Assembly (NCBI GenBank): GCA_002914845.1
Contig: JXTC01000217.1
Span: 1-64,000, forward strand
Direction of reading: 5' to 3'
Length of the DNA: 64,000 nt
Source of the DNA: Trema orientale
Taxonomy: Eukaryota; Streptophyta; Magnoliopsida; Rosales; Cannabaceae
The notes beneath the pieces were generated by a model, which was not told the DNA's origin, searched no databases, and was given only the letters and a program-made list of their open reading frames with translations. Below, in pieces: positions 12,104 to 23,291 of this stretch; position 1 is the first letter of the stretch, and every line of letters starts with the position of its first letter. A program made the translations under genes and the position numbers.

Positions 12104-13440
12104 TCTCTCATCCTCTAGAAAGTCTCCACTCCTGCTGATAAAGGTAGTATTAGTAGATTGTCTATAGAGAATATAGCCCTTCTCTTCCTTTGGATAGCTA
12201 AGCAGAAAACACTATTCTGAATTCCTGTTAACTTCATCTCCGGCTTTCTTGCACGAGTATACTTTGCAACCCCATACCTTCAAATGCTCTAAGCTTTCTA
12301 CATAGCCCATTCACATCTGAAAAGGTGTCGAAGCAACTTTATCTGATGGAGTAAAGTTGAGGATGTATGAAGCTGTCCTCAAAGCATAATCCCAATACTT
12401 TTTCGACAATAGTGTTTCCTTGTACATCAGCTCTATGGAATGCTTGAGTCTGATATTGTATCTTTCAGTAGCTCCAATATGACTATACTTATATATAGTT
12501 GCATATTCATAAGGAATAGCAAGATTGACTAGTGTTGGCCTCAGCAGGTCACGTAGAGAATCCATATCTCCAAGTTCAACTTCAATCTTGAACTTCTTGA
12601 CCTTAGTGTCATGTTGTATCCGCACCTTTCTGTCAAACTGATGGAAAACATCTAGGACTTCATTGTATTTCTTCAGAAGATATACTTGGCCGAAGTCTGA
12701 ATATTCGTTAACAAAGGTGACAAATAATGTATGCTTGCTGTAGGAAACTACCTCCATAAGTTTGCAGATATGCACATGTACGCACTTTAAACATGCCTGA
12801 GCCTTCTCTTATCGAGTAGCAAGATAACGCTTATACTTTACAGGCTTCTTACAGTCTTCGCAGTCTATGTAGTTGCTGATATCTACTTCAGGTAAGTGAT
12901 CCAGCTCCATAAGTCTGCGAATTTCTGAGCATGGCATGTGTCTGAGTCGCTTGTGCCAGTCAATGATGTTGCGCTCCTTTCTAATGTCGTTCACCATCTC
13001 TTGGAGTGTAGTAATACTCATGATCGAAGATGATGTACTTTGTGGCTTCGGTGTCAAAATATAAAGATCATTCTGCATCTCTCCCACACAATACAATTTA
13101 TTACTATAGAAGACGTGTACCTTCTTGTCAAACATGAGGCAGTAGCCTTCTTTATACATCTTCGATTCCGAACGAATATTTATACTAAACCCTGATGCGT
13201 AGAAGCAATCCTTCACGATCATGGAGCTATCATTGATCTGCAGATAAGCATCACCCATGCTTTCAACTCAAACTCTTTGATTGTCTCTAACTACTAAATG
13301 ATGACTAGCATCAGTTAATTGATTTCGTTCAATGAACCATTTCTTGTCGTTGCAGACATTTGCATTAGATCCTGAGTCCACTAGCCATATATCTCATGTA
13401 TCCTCTGCTGAAAGTGATTTTCTTGGCCTTCCACACGATC
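12104..13440 (-). pseudogene. Copia protease-integrase remnant
   Basis: On the minus strand the protease active site reads WLVDSGSNANVCND (DSG at 13370-13378), which keeps the catalytic Asp. It is followed by the rest of the protease and a pre-integrase zinc region with DWHKRLRH and CEDCKK (12809-13258). The integrase core (12311-12775) is poorly conserved: it has NEYSDFGQVYLLKKY and ends RTASYILNFTPSDK, but the usual second Asp and Glu contexts are degraded. The integrase C-terminus (HLKVWGC, GYILYRQST) runs into the assembly gap. Stops separate the pieces. This is the only recognisable coding sequence of the second copia element. Confidence 0.85.
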
Positions 13441-16400
13441 TAACTATAGGAAAAATTCCTAACCTCTTTTCAGTAGAAGTATCCTTAGATTAATTATCGT
13501 TCAAACTCTTTGAGTGCTGATATGTCTTCATAAATATCCTCGTTTTACTCCGTGTACTGTATTCCCTTGTCTTTTTCCTCTTTTTGGAAACTTTGTCTAT
13601 CTTATGAAACTGAATTTCCTAAAACTGCAAAAATAACAAGATTCCCAATTAGACAAAAGTCATAATATAAATTCAATTCATAATCGAATTTAATGAATTC
13701 AATTCACAATTAAATTCTATAAGTTTAGTTCTCAATTAAACACATAATGAAAAATGATCGAATACAAACATCTTTGTTTCGATTTAATTTTGTAATAAGA
13801 TAATAAACGCCTCAACAAGGGTGTTCATTATCTTATGTTAGATAATAAATACCTCAACAAGGGTATAAATTATCAGGAATGAACTTTGACAAAATCATCA
13901 ACTCTTGTGATTTACCAATCAAAGTAACTGATTTGAAATCAGCAGACAATTCGTGCAAGATATTGTAGTACACATATAGTAAAATAAGAAATATAAATGT
14001 AATGACATATAATCAAGCAAGAAGATTATATGTTATGCTCTTATTGGTCATTTGGAAACTAAGGATAAACTATGGACAAGTATGCAAATTATGATCCTCT
14101 TAGTACTCAACTAAGTTTGCTAGTATATTTGAATATAAAAGAATTTAGAATACTTAACATTAAATCTATCAAGATGAAATACTTGTGTAAGAATCCCGAA
14201 GAGTGTCACAAATATTCAAGGTATTTTAACCTACCATATATCACAAGTTATCTACGGGTAATCATGTAAATTTACAAGTTAAATGTGAACAATTCACTTT
14301 AGACAAAAAGACAAATATCTCATATTCCAGTTTGCTAATTACCCTTTTTATTAGTCCATAGAATTACTAACATAGCTCTTACGGGAGGTTAATAGCATCC
14401 TATGTTGAGTGTGTAACCATCATTTCAATTTACAAGCTTTCTCGTATAATACAGTCTCCTACGGGAGATCAGTACGTAAAGTCCACTCGTAAATTTATCC
14501 TAAGAGACTCAATACCAGTAATACCCAGATGAAAAGCTTCATACGGGAGCTCAGTAAGATTCTGAGGCGAGGCACATCTTTAGAACTACTGAACCAATGA
14601 TGGAGACCATGGATATCTCATACCCGCTCCCACTCAATCTTTTAAAATTTAGGGATCCTGATTTTACCCAGTTATCTAACTTACTTAGTAACCACAAAAT
14701 CAATTATGTATATCCAATTATGCGACTTAAAGAGAATGAGCTAATTTAAGACATTATGACATAGTATACTAGACATGGTGCTATGATCGAACAATAATTA
14801 TCTAAAGCCAAAGTGCTAACACTTATAATTTTATACATCTTATATATATGAAAATAGACAATAAAAGTATACAGGACGTAACGATCAAGTAAGAAGATCT
14901 GTGGATTGTAAATCATTCAAGCAAAACTTTTCCAGAAGAAAATTCAATTATTTAATCAACAATCTTTCAATCAAAGATAAATAATTGAAAAACGGTATTT
15001 AAACCAAGTCCTGTATAAAAAAAAAATTAGTTTTGAAAAATTAGACTAAAAAACTTTAATCGCTAAATTATTCAATCAATAATTTTAAAGATTCTCAGTA
15101 ATAGAATTTAATCAAATTAAATTCCAAGTGCATTTATAAAAATAAGTAAACAATTATAAAAAAAAATTTTGTATAAAAATTTTACAAATAATTATAAATG
15201 CAAATAATGAATATAAACAACTTTATAAACATTCATTAATTTTCTCAAAATTATCAATATCGAATGTATTTTGCAAAAATAAAATTATTACATAATTATA
15301 AAGATGCCTTTTATCACACAAAAATATTACCATAATTATCTCATAATTATCAATATCTTATGTGAAATACCACCGCACAAAATATTACCAAAATTTTTTC
15401 ATAATTATAATATTTCAAAAACATTTTAATCTCATTAAAATCAAGCTCCAATTTCTTTGTAAATTATGAAAACAAATAATTACCCTTATACTATTATTAT
15501 CCTTTTAATTAATATAATTAATCTCATTAATTATTATTAATTATTAATTATTAATCATATTAATAATTATTAAATAATAAAAATTAATAAAATTAATAAT
15601 TATTAAATAATAATTCAAAAATTAATTAAATTCAATAATTAATGTTTTTTTAGTAAAACATATTATCCTAAATGTAAGAATTAAGTTCATAACTAATTCT
15701 TGTCTAAATTTAAAAATATCAAATATTTTTAAATTATTGACTTATTAGGATAATTTAAATAATTAGAAGATAAATCATATTTATCATCTAATTATTAATT
15801 AATTAAAGAATTAATTAATTTATCTAATCCTATCTCAATCTCATTAAGATACTATCTTAAACTCATTAAGATCTAAAACAGATAATAAAAGATAATTACT
15901 TTTAATTATATAAGTCCTATTTCTATAACTGTATATAGAAAAGATTAATTTCAATATTCTAAAATTATGAAATAATTAAAACTCTTTTAATTAATCCTAA
16001 TTAATTAGAAACTTGTAACTCATATAATGTTTCCATATCTATCTAGTATTTATATCTAATTGTAATCAAATAATTCTAATAATTAAATAAAAATCATATC
16101 TAAATTTAATTGTAATAGAAATTTAATCATAATTAAATTTCTATAATTAATTAAAATTATTTCATTATAAAAGGATATAACTATCAAATTAATTAATCGT
16201 ATTAATTAATTACCTAATTAATCTCATTAATTAGTTGTCTAATTAATCTCATTAATCAGTAGAGTTACTAATCAAATTAGTTACTCTAAATTTATTTTAA
16301 TTATTATAATTAAAATAGTTACTAGATAAATAGTTATTACAATTAACTATTGAATATTAATCTAATTTAAATTCAAATCTTTTCTATCCTAATTAATCTT

Positions 16401-17054
16401 ATTAATTATGAATTTGAATAATCTATGGATAGTAATTATTTAAATCTAATCTGATTAGATTTTATTTCAAATTTAAATTCAAAACTATATCCTTAATTTA
16501 AATCAAATTTAAATTAAAGATAATTACTAAATTTAAATTATTCAAATTTAAACTATCATGATTTATGTGTAAATATCTAATCATATTTAATCATATTAAA
16601 TATCAAATTAATTTGAATAATCGTTATCTATTTAAATTCAAAATTTAAATAGAAACAAATAGGAAATCTTATTCTAATTTCAAAAATTTGTAGATATCCT
16701 ATTCAAATTCAAATTAACTATTAGAATTATCATAATAATATCTAATCATATCTAATCTCATTAAATATTTAATTAATTTGACTTAACATTATCTATTTAA
16801 ATTCAAAATTTAACTACTAGAGATAATATAGGAAATCTTATCTAATTTCAAAAATTAGTAGATATCCTATTAAAATTCAATTTAACTACTAGATAATATC
16901 CTAATTATTTAATTAATTCAAATTTATCATTATCCTAAAGTAAATCAAATTTAAAATAGGATAATTCAAAAATAGATAACTATCCTAATCAAATTTGAAT
17001 AGTTTCCTATTTCTAAATTTGAATTCAAGTTAAACAATTATCTAATTAATTAAC
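13441..17054. other. Very AT-rich internal region of the second copia element
   Basis: About 3.6 kb where a gag gene would be expected, but I see no gag or zinc-knuckle motif. From about 15450 to 17050 it is dominated by degenerate taattaatt-like sequence. Three spaced copies of tacggga(g/gg) occur near 14380-14550 (ttacgggagg, ctacgggaga, atacgggagc). It is probably a leader, a decayed gag region, or unrecognised inserted DNA. Confidence 0.6.
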
Positions 17055-17600
17055 TAATTAATTAATTGGAAATTATTGGTGGTGGCAGAAACACCACCAC
17101 CATCGGCCTACGGGCCGTCACCGCCCGTAAGGGCGGCGAGAGGCGGAGCATAGGGCGGTGAAGGGACGGCGCCGCCCGGCTACGGCGCACGGCCTCCAGG
17201 CGAGCAGGCCGCGCGATGGCGCAGCTGCCTCACATCCGAGCATGGCATGGGCTGCGCGCATGGCACAGCAGGCCGTGCAACTGTCGTGCGCTGGCTGCAC
17301 GCATAGGCTGCTGGCTACGCAGGCGAGCTGCGCGCACGTCAGCGAGTGCCACGCGCAAGCCTGCCGCGAGCACAGCATGCCGCGCGCTGGAGCAGCAGGT
17401 GCTGCGCGCTGGCACAGTAGGTACCGTGCCTTAGGCGCACACGGTGGTGAGGTGGCCGCACGCAGGGTGCACTGCATAGAGCGAGCCGCGAGCATGCGGG
17501 CCACGCACAGCAGCCATGCACGTAGGCCACGTGCGCATGGCCGCGCCCAGCACCCACGCAGGCTAGCCACTAGCCGACAGCCACGCGTGCGGGGCTAGGA
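17055..17600. other. GC-rich island inside an AT-rich retroelement
   Basis: Composition changes abruptly from very AT-rich to strongly GC-rich for about 550 bp, then back at a T run (17612). Short self-complementary pieces occur at the left edge (ggtggtggcagaaacaccacc, and ccgcccgtaagggcgg). GCATG, GCGCGC and GCTGGC-like words recur throughout. Several frames are open on both strands, but this is expected from the composition, and the Ala/Arg/Cys-rich translations match no family that I recognise. It may be a captured or low-complexity GC segment. Confidence 0.7.
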
Positions 17601-17916
17601 CGTGCACAATTCTTTTTTTTTTTTAATGCTGAAAAATTAAAACAATATCAAAAAATTCTGTAAAAAACTCAGTTTTTCAAACTCTTTGAAACATGTTCAT
17701 GAATCTATCGACCATAAAATTCAAGAACACTCAAACCTAATTTTGCTAGAATCACAAACCACATGTTTTCTCACCATGCTAAAATCAATAGTACACGTAA
17801 TTAAATGTCATTCATCACCATGAATCATTTAACTATCATAAACATAAATTGATCAAGCTCAATCACATAACGTAGATCATACATCTCTAGATCAATATTA
17901 TGCTATACACACAAAC
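17601..17916 (-). other. Leader next to the primer site of the second copia element
   Basis: Moderately AT-rich sequence between the GC-rich island and the primer-binding-like site. No coding sequence is recognisable. Confidence 0.6.
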
Positions 17917-17933
17917 CAGGCTCTTGATGTCAA
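17917..17933 (-). other. Primer-binding-like site of the second copia element
   Basis: On the minus strand, one base after the LTR end, the sequence ttgacatcaagagcctg resembles the initiator-Met tRNA primer site tggtatcagagc with changes. Its position fixes the right LTR as the 5' LTR and the element as minus-strand. Confidence 0.7.
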
Positions 17934-17934
17934 T

Positions 17935-19739
17935 TGCTGGAATTGCCTAACACTTAGGACAAAAAATATATATGCATGCAAACTATGGAAAACACATGAT
18001 CACATTATGAACGCAGCAGAAAAATAGCAGATTTAGGTTTTTAAAATTTTTACATGAAAACAGTTTTCATAACTATATTACATGCATATATCATATACAG
18101 GATCATGCATAACATAACTCAAATCTAGATGCACAATCCCTAGATATGGGATTAGGGTTTACCTCTTGTAGTGTGCTCCTTCTTGATCTCTTTGTTGATG
18201 GTGATCAAACCTCCAACCTTAGATCTTCTTGTCTATGCTCTTGCTCTTAGTTGATTAAGTGAATGGGCACCAAAAATTGAATCCTTCGTTGGAGAACGAT
18301 CAAGAACACCTTTTTGATCTTATGAAATATCGGGATGTGAGATGAGACCTTGAGATGGTAGGAAACCTTTTTCTCTCTCACTTAGCCTAGGTTGGCCGAT
18401 TTTCTATTTCTCTCTCCCTTGGTATGCGTGTGACACTATTAGTGTTACTGTGCAGTTTTTTCTTTCGTATATCTTATATATATGAGGCCAAAAAACTGCT
18501 AATCCCAGTCCAACTAGGATTGGGCTTGTTCTCCAATTTGGGCTTTGGGTGTATTTTTATAAATATGTCCAACTCATGTAACTTATTTATAAAATACCAA
18601 CTCCTATGTAGAATCATTATTTTACACAGTTTCATAAAACTAATTTCACAAATACCACCAACCAATTAATGAGCTTTATTGAGTTAGACAAGGGACTTAA
18701 TGGATCCAAATAATCTAAGCTCCAATAATATGATAAATACATAATAACTCTTATTATGGTATTTATATAAATATTATTAGTAAAGGGGACACTCCACTAA
18801 AGGCCCAATACTGCACTCTTAAATTAAATGTCATGCCTTTTAAAGAGATTCAATCAACTAACCTTGATTAATCGATCCATCTAGCATATTCTATACCACA
18901 CATAGAATCCCTATACAATGCCGTAGTTAGATAGGTGAAATTACTGTAATACCTCTCCAATACCTATTTACCTTTAAGTTACCATCTTTCTATCACGGAA
19001 TAATGTTGTCGATAATTTTGTTCTCAATGGCCCTTTAGACAAAATTATCAACCAATTCACAAAGTGAATACTAAGATCTTAGATTTAATTATTCCATGAA
19101 TCTTGAAAGAACCTAAAGTGGCATTAATGTATAGTGTCCTTAACTATTTGATGTTCCCATCAATTTATAAACCATAACCTCCAATATACCAGAGTTCACC
19201 TCTAATTTCATAGAGGTTAGTCTTTTAACAAATCAAAAGGCTACAACCCATGAAAGCAAGTCCAGTCAAACATCAAGGATTAGGATTTACATGCTAAGAG
19301 CTAGTATGTGGTAATATAAGAATTGAGTTACGGCACTCCAATTCTTTATATTACCTGGTCCAGTTCAATACACATAACTTATTTATGTTGTATTAGTATT
19401 TCTATTAGAAGTCAAATACTTCAATGATTTATGACACATCATTCCCGTTGAGATAGACAAACATTACAACTTATAGTAAATAAAGTATTCCATCTTTATT
19501 TACAGATTATGAACTAATCCAGTTAGACTTAGATAAAGAAACAAGTCTCCCCATAATTAACACTTAATCATGTTTGTTTCTTTATACACAAATAAAGTCA
19601 TGGAATCTTTTTCAGATAAATAAACTATTCAACTAAGATAGTCTAATCTAGCAAATATCATAATTACATATAAGAGAAAGTTGTTTATACTCAAAAGGGT
19701 AAAATTAGAAATCTACTTTTTAGGGCAAATATCCCATCA
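17935..19739 (-). repeat. Right (5') LTR of the second copia element (1805 bp)
   Basis: Starts tgctggaattgcc and ends aaatatcccatca in plus orientation, followed by the target copy actat. It matches 10641-11698 closely, with an extra 138 bp near its left end. Open frames at 18424-18669 and 18474-18665 lie in the LTR and match the same frames in the other copy; they are not genes. Confidence 0.93.
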
Positions 19740-19744
19740 ACTAT

Positions 19745-20919
19745 TAGCATATAGGTAGAGATTTCAAATGTCAGGTATTATTTTACAAAACTCAAACATA
19801 AGGTTATTTTTTTGCAAAAAAATCTAAAGATCAAGGTTTTTTTTATTTACCCTTCAACTTTTCCTCATTTGGCGAGACGAAATTTAGGCTCGGTACTTTT
19901 TTTTTTGGCCTTATACTTCAATAATACCGGCCTTTTTATTTTAATAGTTTCATACCTATTTTTAGGTATATATTTGATGTGTATAATGTATGTAGTATAT
20001 ATGGTATAGTATACATTTTAAAATGTAAATCCGTATATAGATATATATATATTTTATATATAAAATATATGTGATATGCATTTCTCAAAAAATAAAAATA
20101 AAAATAAAAATAAAAGCGAATATAAATCTATTAAAAGTTAAATACAGATACTTATGCAAATATGCTTTAAAACAAGGTATTTTTCTACTTTTCCCTTTAG
20201 CAAGTGAGAGACTTTTTTAGTTTTTAATTATAAACTTTTGATTGATTTATTTATTTATTTTTTGCGATGGTATCATACTTAAATTCTTTGAATCAATTTG
20301 ATTTTAGAAGGTAGGAAAAAACATTTATGGAATCAATTTGATTTTAGAAGGTAGGAAAAAACATTTATGGAATGTTATATAATCACTTATGTGGAAATTA
20401 TTTTCTTTGAAATATTTTTATTATCCAAAAAAAAAAAACGAAATCATTCTCTTTAAAATATCTTTATTCAAGACTATTTAGTGGTGGTGTTACGCTTAAT
20501 TAGGTTAAAAGAAATATTCCATTTATTTATTCAAATTTGTTGTTTGCTAGAGAATTTTAGTGAAGGAAGCCTCTTTATATAGGTTCTATAAATACTAACA
20601 ATTTCATTTCCTGTTGATGTGGGATTTTTGTATAGCCTCTTTATATAGGCTCTATGGCACTAAGAACTGCATTAGCAGGCCATGTGGGATTCTTGTATAT
20701 TCCTATTAATTTCAATATGGAAAAAATAAGGTAATTTGTTAAATGTTATAGGACTTATGATTTTAGTAGGATTGAAATTGGAGAAGGGAAAAATTCTCAG
20801 TGAGAATAGAGAATAACAATCCCATTATTTTGACATACTAACGTATATTTAATTTAATTATTTGTTCCTATAGTAAGATCTTTAGTTGTGCGATGTGTGA
20901 ACTAAAGAAGAGTGTGGTG
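19745..20919. other. Intergenic DNA with short direct repeats
   Basis: AT-rich. It holds a perfect 40-bp tandem duplication and a diverged pair of about 65-bp repeats (20569-20632 and 20635-20699) that share ctctttatatagg and tgtgggat. No gene is supported. Confidence 0.6.
20291..20370. repeat. Perfect 40-bp tandem duplication
   Basis: Two identical 40-bp units (20291-20330 and 20331-20370), each beginning aatcaatttgattttagaag. Complete identity suggests a recent duplication or an assembly duplication. Confidence 0.95.
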
Positions 20920-21084
20920 TTACATATCATAGAACGCATTTGGCCGCAAAGCACAAGGAAGAGAGAACGAGAAGGCACTGGTAGGATAGGGATACGGATA
21001 ACTCGCGGACCCAACGACACCAAGAGTCACAGCCCATGTTGCCCCCAGAAACCCAGCAGCCCTTACAACTGTAGTTTTCATCAT
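20920..21084 (-). other. Short unrecognised open frame (54 codons)
   Basis: On the minus strand an ATG (21084) opens a frame reading MMKTTVVRAAGFLGATWAVT, followed by GVVGSAS, a Pro/Tyr-rich stretch and a stop at 20920. The first 30 residues look like a hydrophobic signal or membrane segment. The region is less AT-rich than its surroundings, as a real exon or an exon relic would be. I do not recognise the protein. It could be a first exon, a pseudogene piece or chance. Confidence 0.3.
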
Positions 21085-21807
21085 TAGGTAATTTCATACA
21101 TATGCATTGTTATGAATAGGTAATTAAGTCTTAATCAATGTTTGACGGTCTGAACAAATGTAAGCAATGCTAGACAATGTGATGATGGACGCTGTGATAG
21201 GTGATTGGCAAGTTAAGTATATTAATTAAATCAAAAAAAATTTCCTCAAAAAAAAAAAAAGTAAATTAATAAAATAGTTTATACGTTTTAATTCTCGTAT
21301 CACACTATATAACATCAAGTCCAACTCTGATGTTTGCCCTTGGAAATCCGTACATCATGACGCTTGCTATATGGTTTATTATTACATTGACATTCTTGTT
21401 GTTCCAAGGTGCTTGATTCTCATACAACCATATGTATAGACATTCAGAGTTAGTTGGTGAAGATTTTTTTGCAGTCAATTTCTTTTTGTGGCCAGTGCTA
21501 TTTACTCTAGAGATTTCTAACTCTGGATTATTTTGCAATCCATTTTTACACTTATTTTTCACTATGCACTTACTTGAAATTATACTTCTTTTTCACATGT
21601 GATTTGAATACTCAAAATAGTTATCGAATTTGCTGTACATTCTCAAACATTTTTTACCTGAATTTTACTCTTCTTTGTTTATTCTCTTGTAGTTCAAGGA
21701 CAAAGACCGGGATGCCAGGTACTCAGAGAAAGGTGCTGCCAAATTTTTTGCAATGAGAAGTAGAGTAAAAAGGAAAAGTAAAAGGAAAAATCCTCTTCAA
21801 ACTGTCA
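21085..21807. other. AT-rich intergenic DNA
   Basis: No gene or repeat that I can support. Bases before 21808 flank the Mutator-like element. Confidence 0.5.
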
Positions 21808-21833
21808 TTTCTTTTAGGGAAAATTGCGGCAAA

Positions 21834-22547
21834 TAGGGGTGTTCAAAAAAACTGCCAAACCGTGGAAACCGCTCAATCCAGTCCAAACTACCCAATCCGT
21901 GCGGTTTTTTTTTTTTAAAATGGCCGGTTACGGATTAGAAAATATGAAAACTGACTTGGCCGGTTTGGTTTTCGATTTTAGAAAAATTCGGTCGGATTCA
22001 AACCGAACCGGCCAATAATTTTGTATATGTATTTTTTTTAAATGTATATTAATAATTAAAAATTTAAGTTCATTCATTCTAATTGAGTAATGATTACTCT
22101 TAGTTGATTTATGACTATGTTACTTAAGACTCTTATGATATTTTAAACTTTAAGTCTTGTTGTTGTGATATGTTTAAAATTAAAAACTTTAAGTTTACTA
22201 TTCAATTTTGATTAAGTTATAAGTTGTAACTAAAATTTAAGTTTACTATGACTTTCGATTTGGTTGTAACTTTTAACTATGTTATGGTTTTATTTTATAT
22301 TTGGACTTTATATTTTAGATGAAATATGATTATGATATGAGCTTAGTTGATATTGTATTAATTCAAATTTTGTAAGTTTTCAAACCGCGGAAACCGCCCA
22401 AACCGGCCGCAAAAATGTAGGTGCGGTTTGGCCGGTTTGAATCGACAAACTCAAACCGCACGAATTGGTAAACTGGCCAAACCGCACATTTGGATTGGTT
22501 TCTGGATTGACGATTTAGACCGTCCAAACCGGCCATGAACACTCCTA
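21834..22547. mobile_element. hAT-type MITE nested in the MULE left arm
   Basis: 714 bp with ends taggggtgttca and tgaacactccta (11 of 12 bases inverted-complementary) and a perfect 8-bp target duplication gcggcaaa (21826-21833 and 22548-22555), as expected for hAT elements. Both ends are rich in gccggtttgg and aaccgcc words. There is no transposase. It split the Mutator TIR within its first 17 bases, so it is younger than that element. Confidence 0.93.
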
Positions 22548-22939
22548 GCGGCAAAAGTACCAACTCTTAGTCAATATTTACACTTTAATACCTAATCTTT
22601 TTTTCTGACGGCAATAATACCTTCCATCCAAATTTTGTAGCAACCGTCAAATTTTTCTGTTAAGTGCCACATAATTGTACAAGTGTCGACATCTGGGTTT
22701 TTAGGCTATTTAAAGTCGTTTAAAAATTATTGAAAATAATTAAAAAGGTAAAAAAAGTTATAAAAAAATGGAAAATGAAAAATAAATTTAAAAAAAAAAA
22801 GAAATAAGTTTTACGGAAAGCTTCATAAAGAAACTCTCTAATGGAGGTCTCCGACCTCTTCGTCCTCTTACCCTCTCCAATGCCTCTCTACCTTCAAATT
22901 CACCTCCACCACTACTATCATGGGACCCATAACCACCAC

Positions 22940-23291
22940 CACTGCCACCACCGAGGAGCTTAAGCACGTACGCTATCTGCTTTCTCGAGTTCCAGCTCTG
23001 CTCCGAGCTCCTCTCCCGCCATGACGTGCTTCTTTCCTAGCTCTCCTCTCTCCAGTACGCTGATCATACTCTATCCACTATTCGATCCACTGTCTCCTCC
23101 CTCTAGGCTTTCCTCTGTGGCATCCGATCTGAGCTCTCTGATCTCCTCAACTCCATCCAGACACAGATGATCCAACTCTCCAATCTCTACTGCACCATAG
23201 AGCTCCTTCAGCACTTGATTTGTGCCTTCACCTCTTGAAGAAGCTTCAAGATCTCATCGCCGCAAATCCCGACAAGCTCGATCTTGCCAAG
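22940..23291 (+). pseudogene. Captured fragment of a COG5-like gene
   Basis: In plus orientation the segment reads LCSELLSRHDVLLS, then LSSLQYADHTLSTIRSTVSS, then IRSELSDLLNSIQTQMIQLS, NLYCTIELLQHLICA, and in a shifted frame LKKLQDLIAANPDKLDLAK. This is the N-terminal coiled region of plant COG5, a subunit of the conserved oligomeric Golgi tethering complex. The frame has at least two stops and two frame changes, and only a fraction of the first exon is present, so it makes no COG5 protein. It sits between the inverted arms of a Mutator-like element, the Pack-MULE arrangement. The family assignment rests on remembered motif order and was not checked by search. Confidence 0.75.

Larger units (their letters stand above)
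10641..19739 (-). mobile_element. Second Ty1/copia LTR retrotransposon, with an assembly gap
   Basis: The 5-bp target duplication actat lies at 10636-10640 and 19740-19744. The right LTR (17935-19739) starts tgctggaatt and ends cccatca. The left copy starts ttctggaatt and runs into the N gap. Minus-strand remnants of protease, pre-integrase and integrase lie at 12104-13440, and a primer-binding-like site sits next to the right LTR, so the element is on the minus strand. No reverse transcriptase or RNase H is visible; these would have to lie in the gap. The 4.3 kb upstream of the protease on the minus strand lacks a recognisable gag and contains a GC-rich island. Confidence 0.9.

Noticed and set aside
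17118-17598. Long overlapping open frames on both strands in the GC-rich island
   Set aside because: GC-rich DNA has few stop codons. The Ala/Arg/Cys-rich translations show no domain, and frames are open on both strands at once.
18424-18669. Apparent small protein conserved in two places (also at 10989-11177)
   Set aside because: Both copies lie in the paired LTRs of one copia element, so the similarity is due to LTR identity and not to coding constraint.
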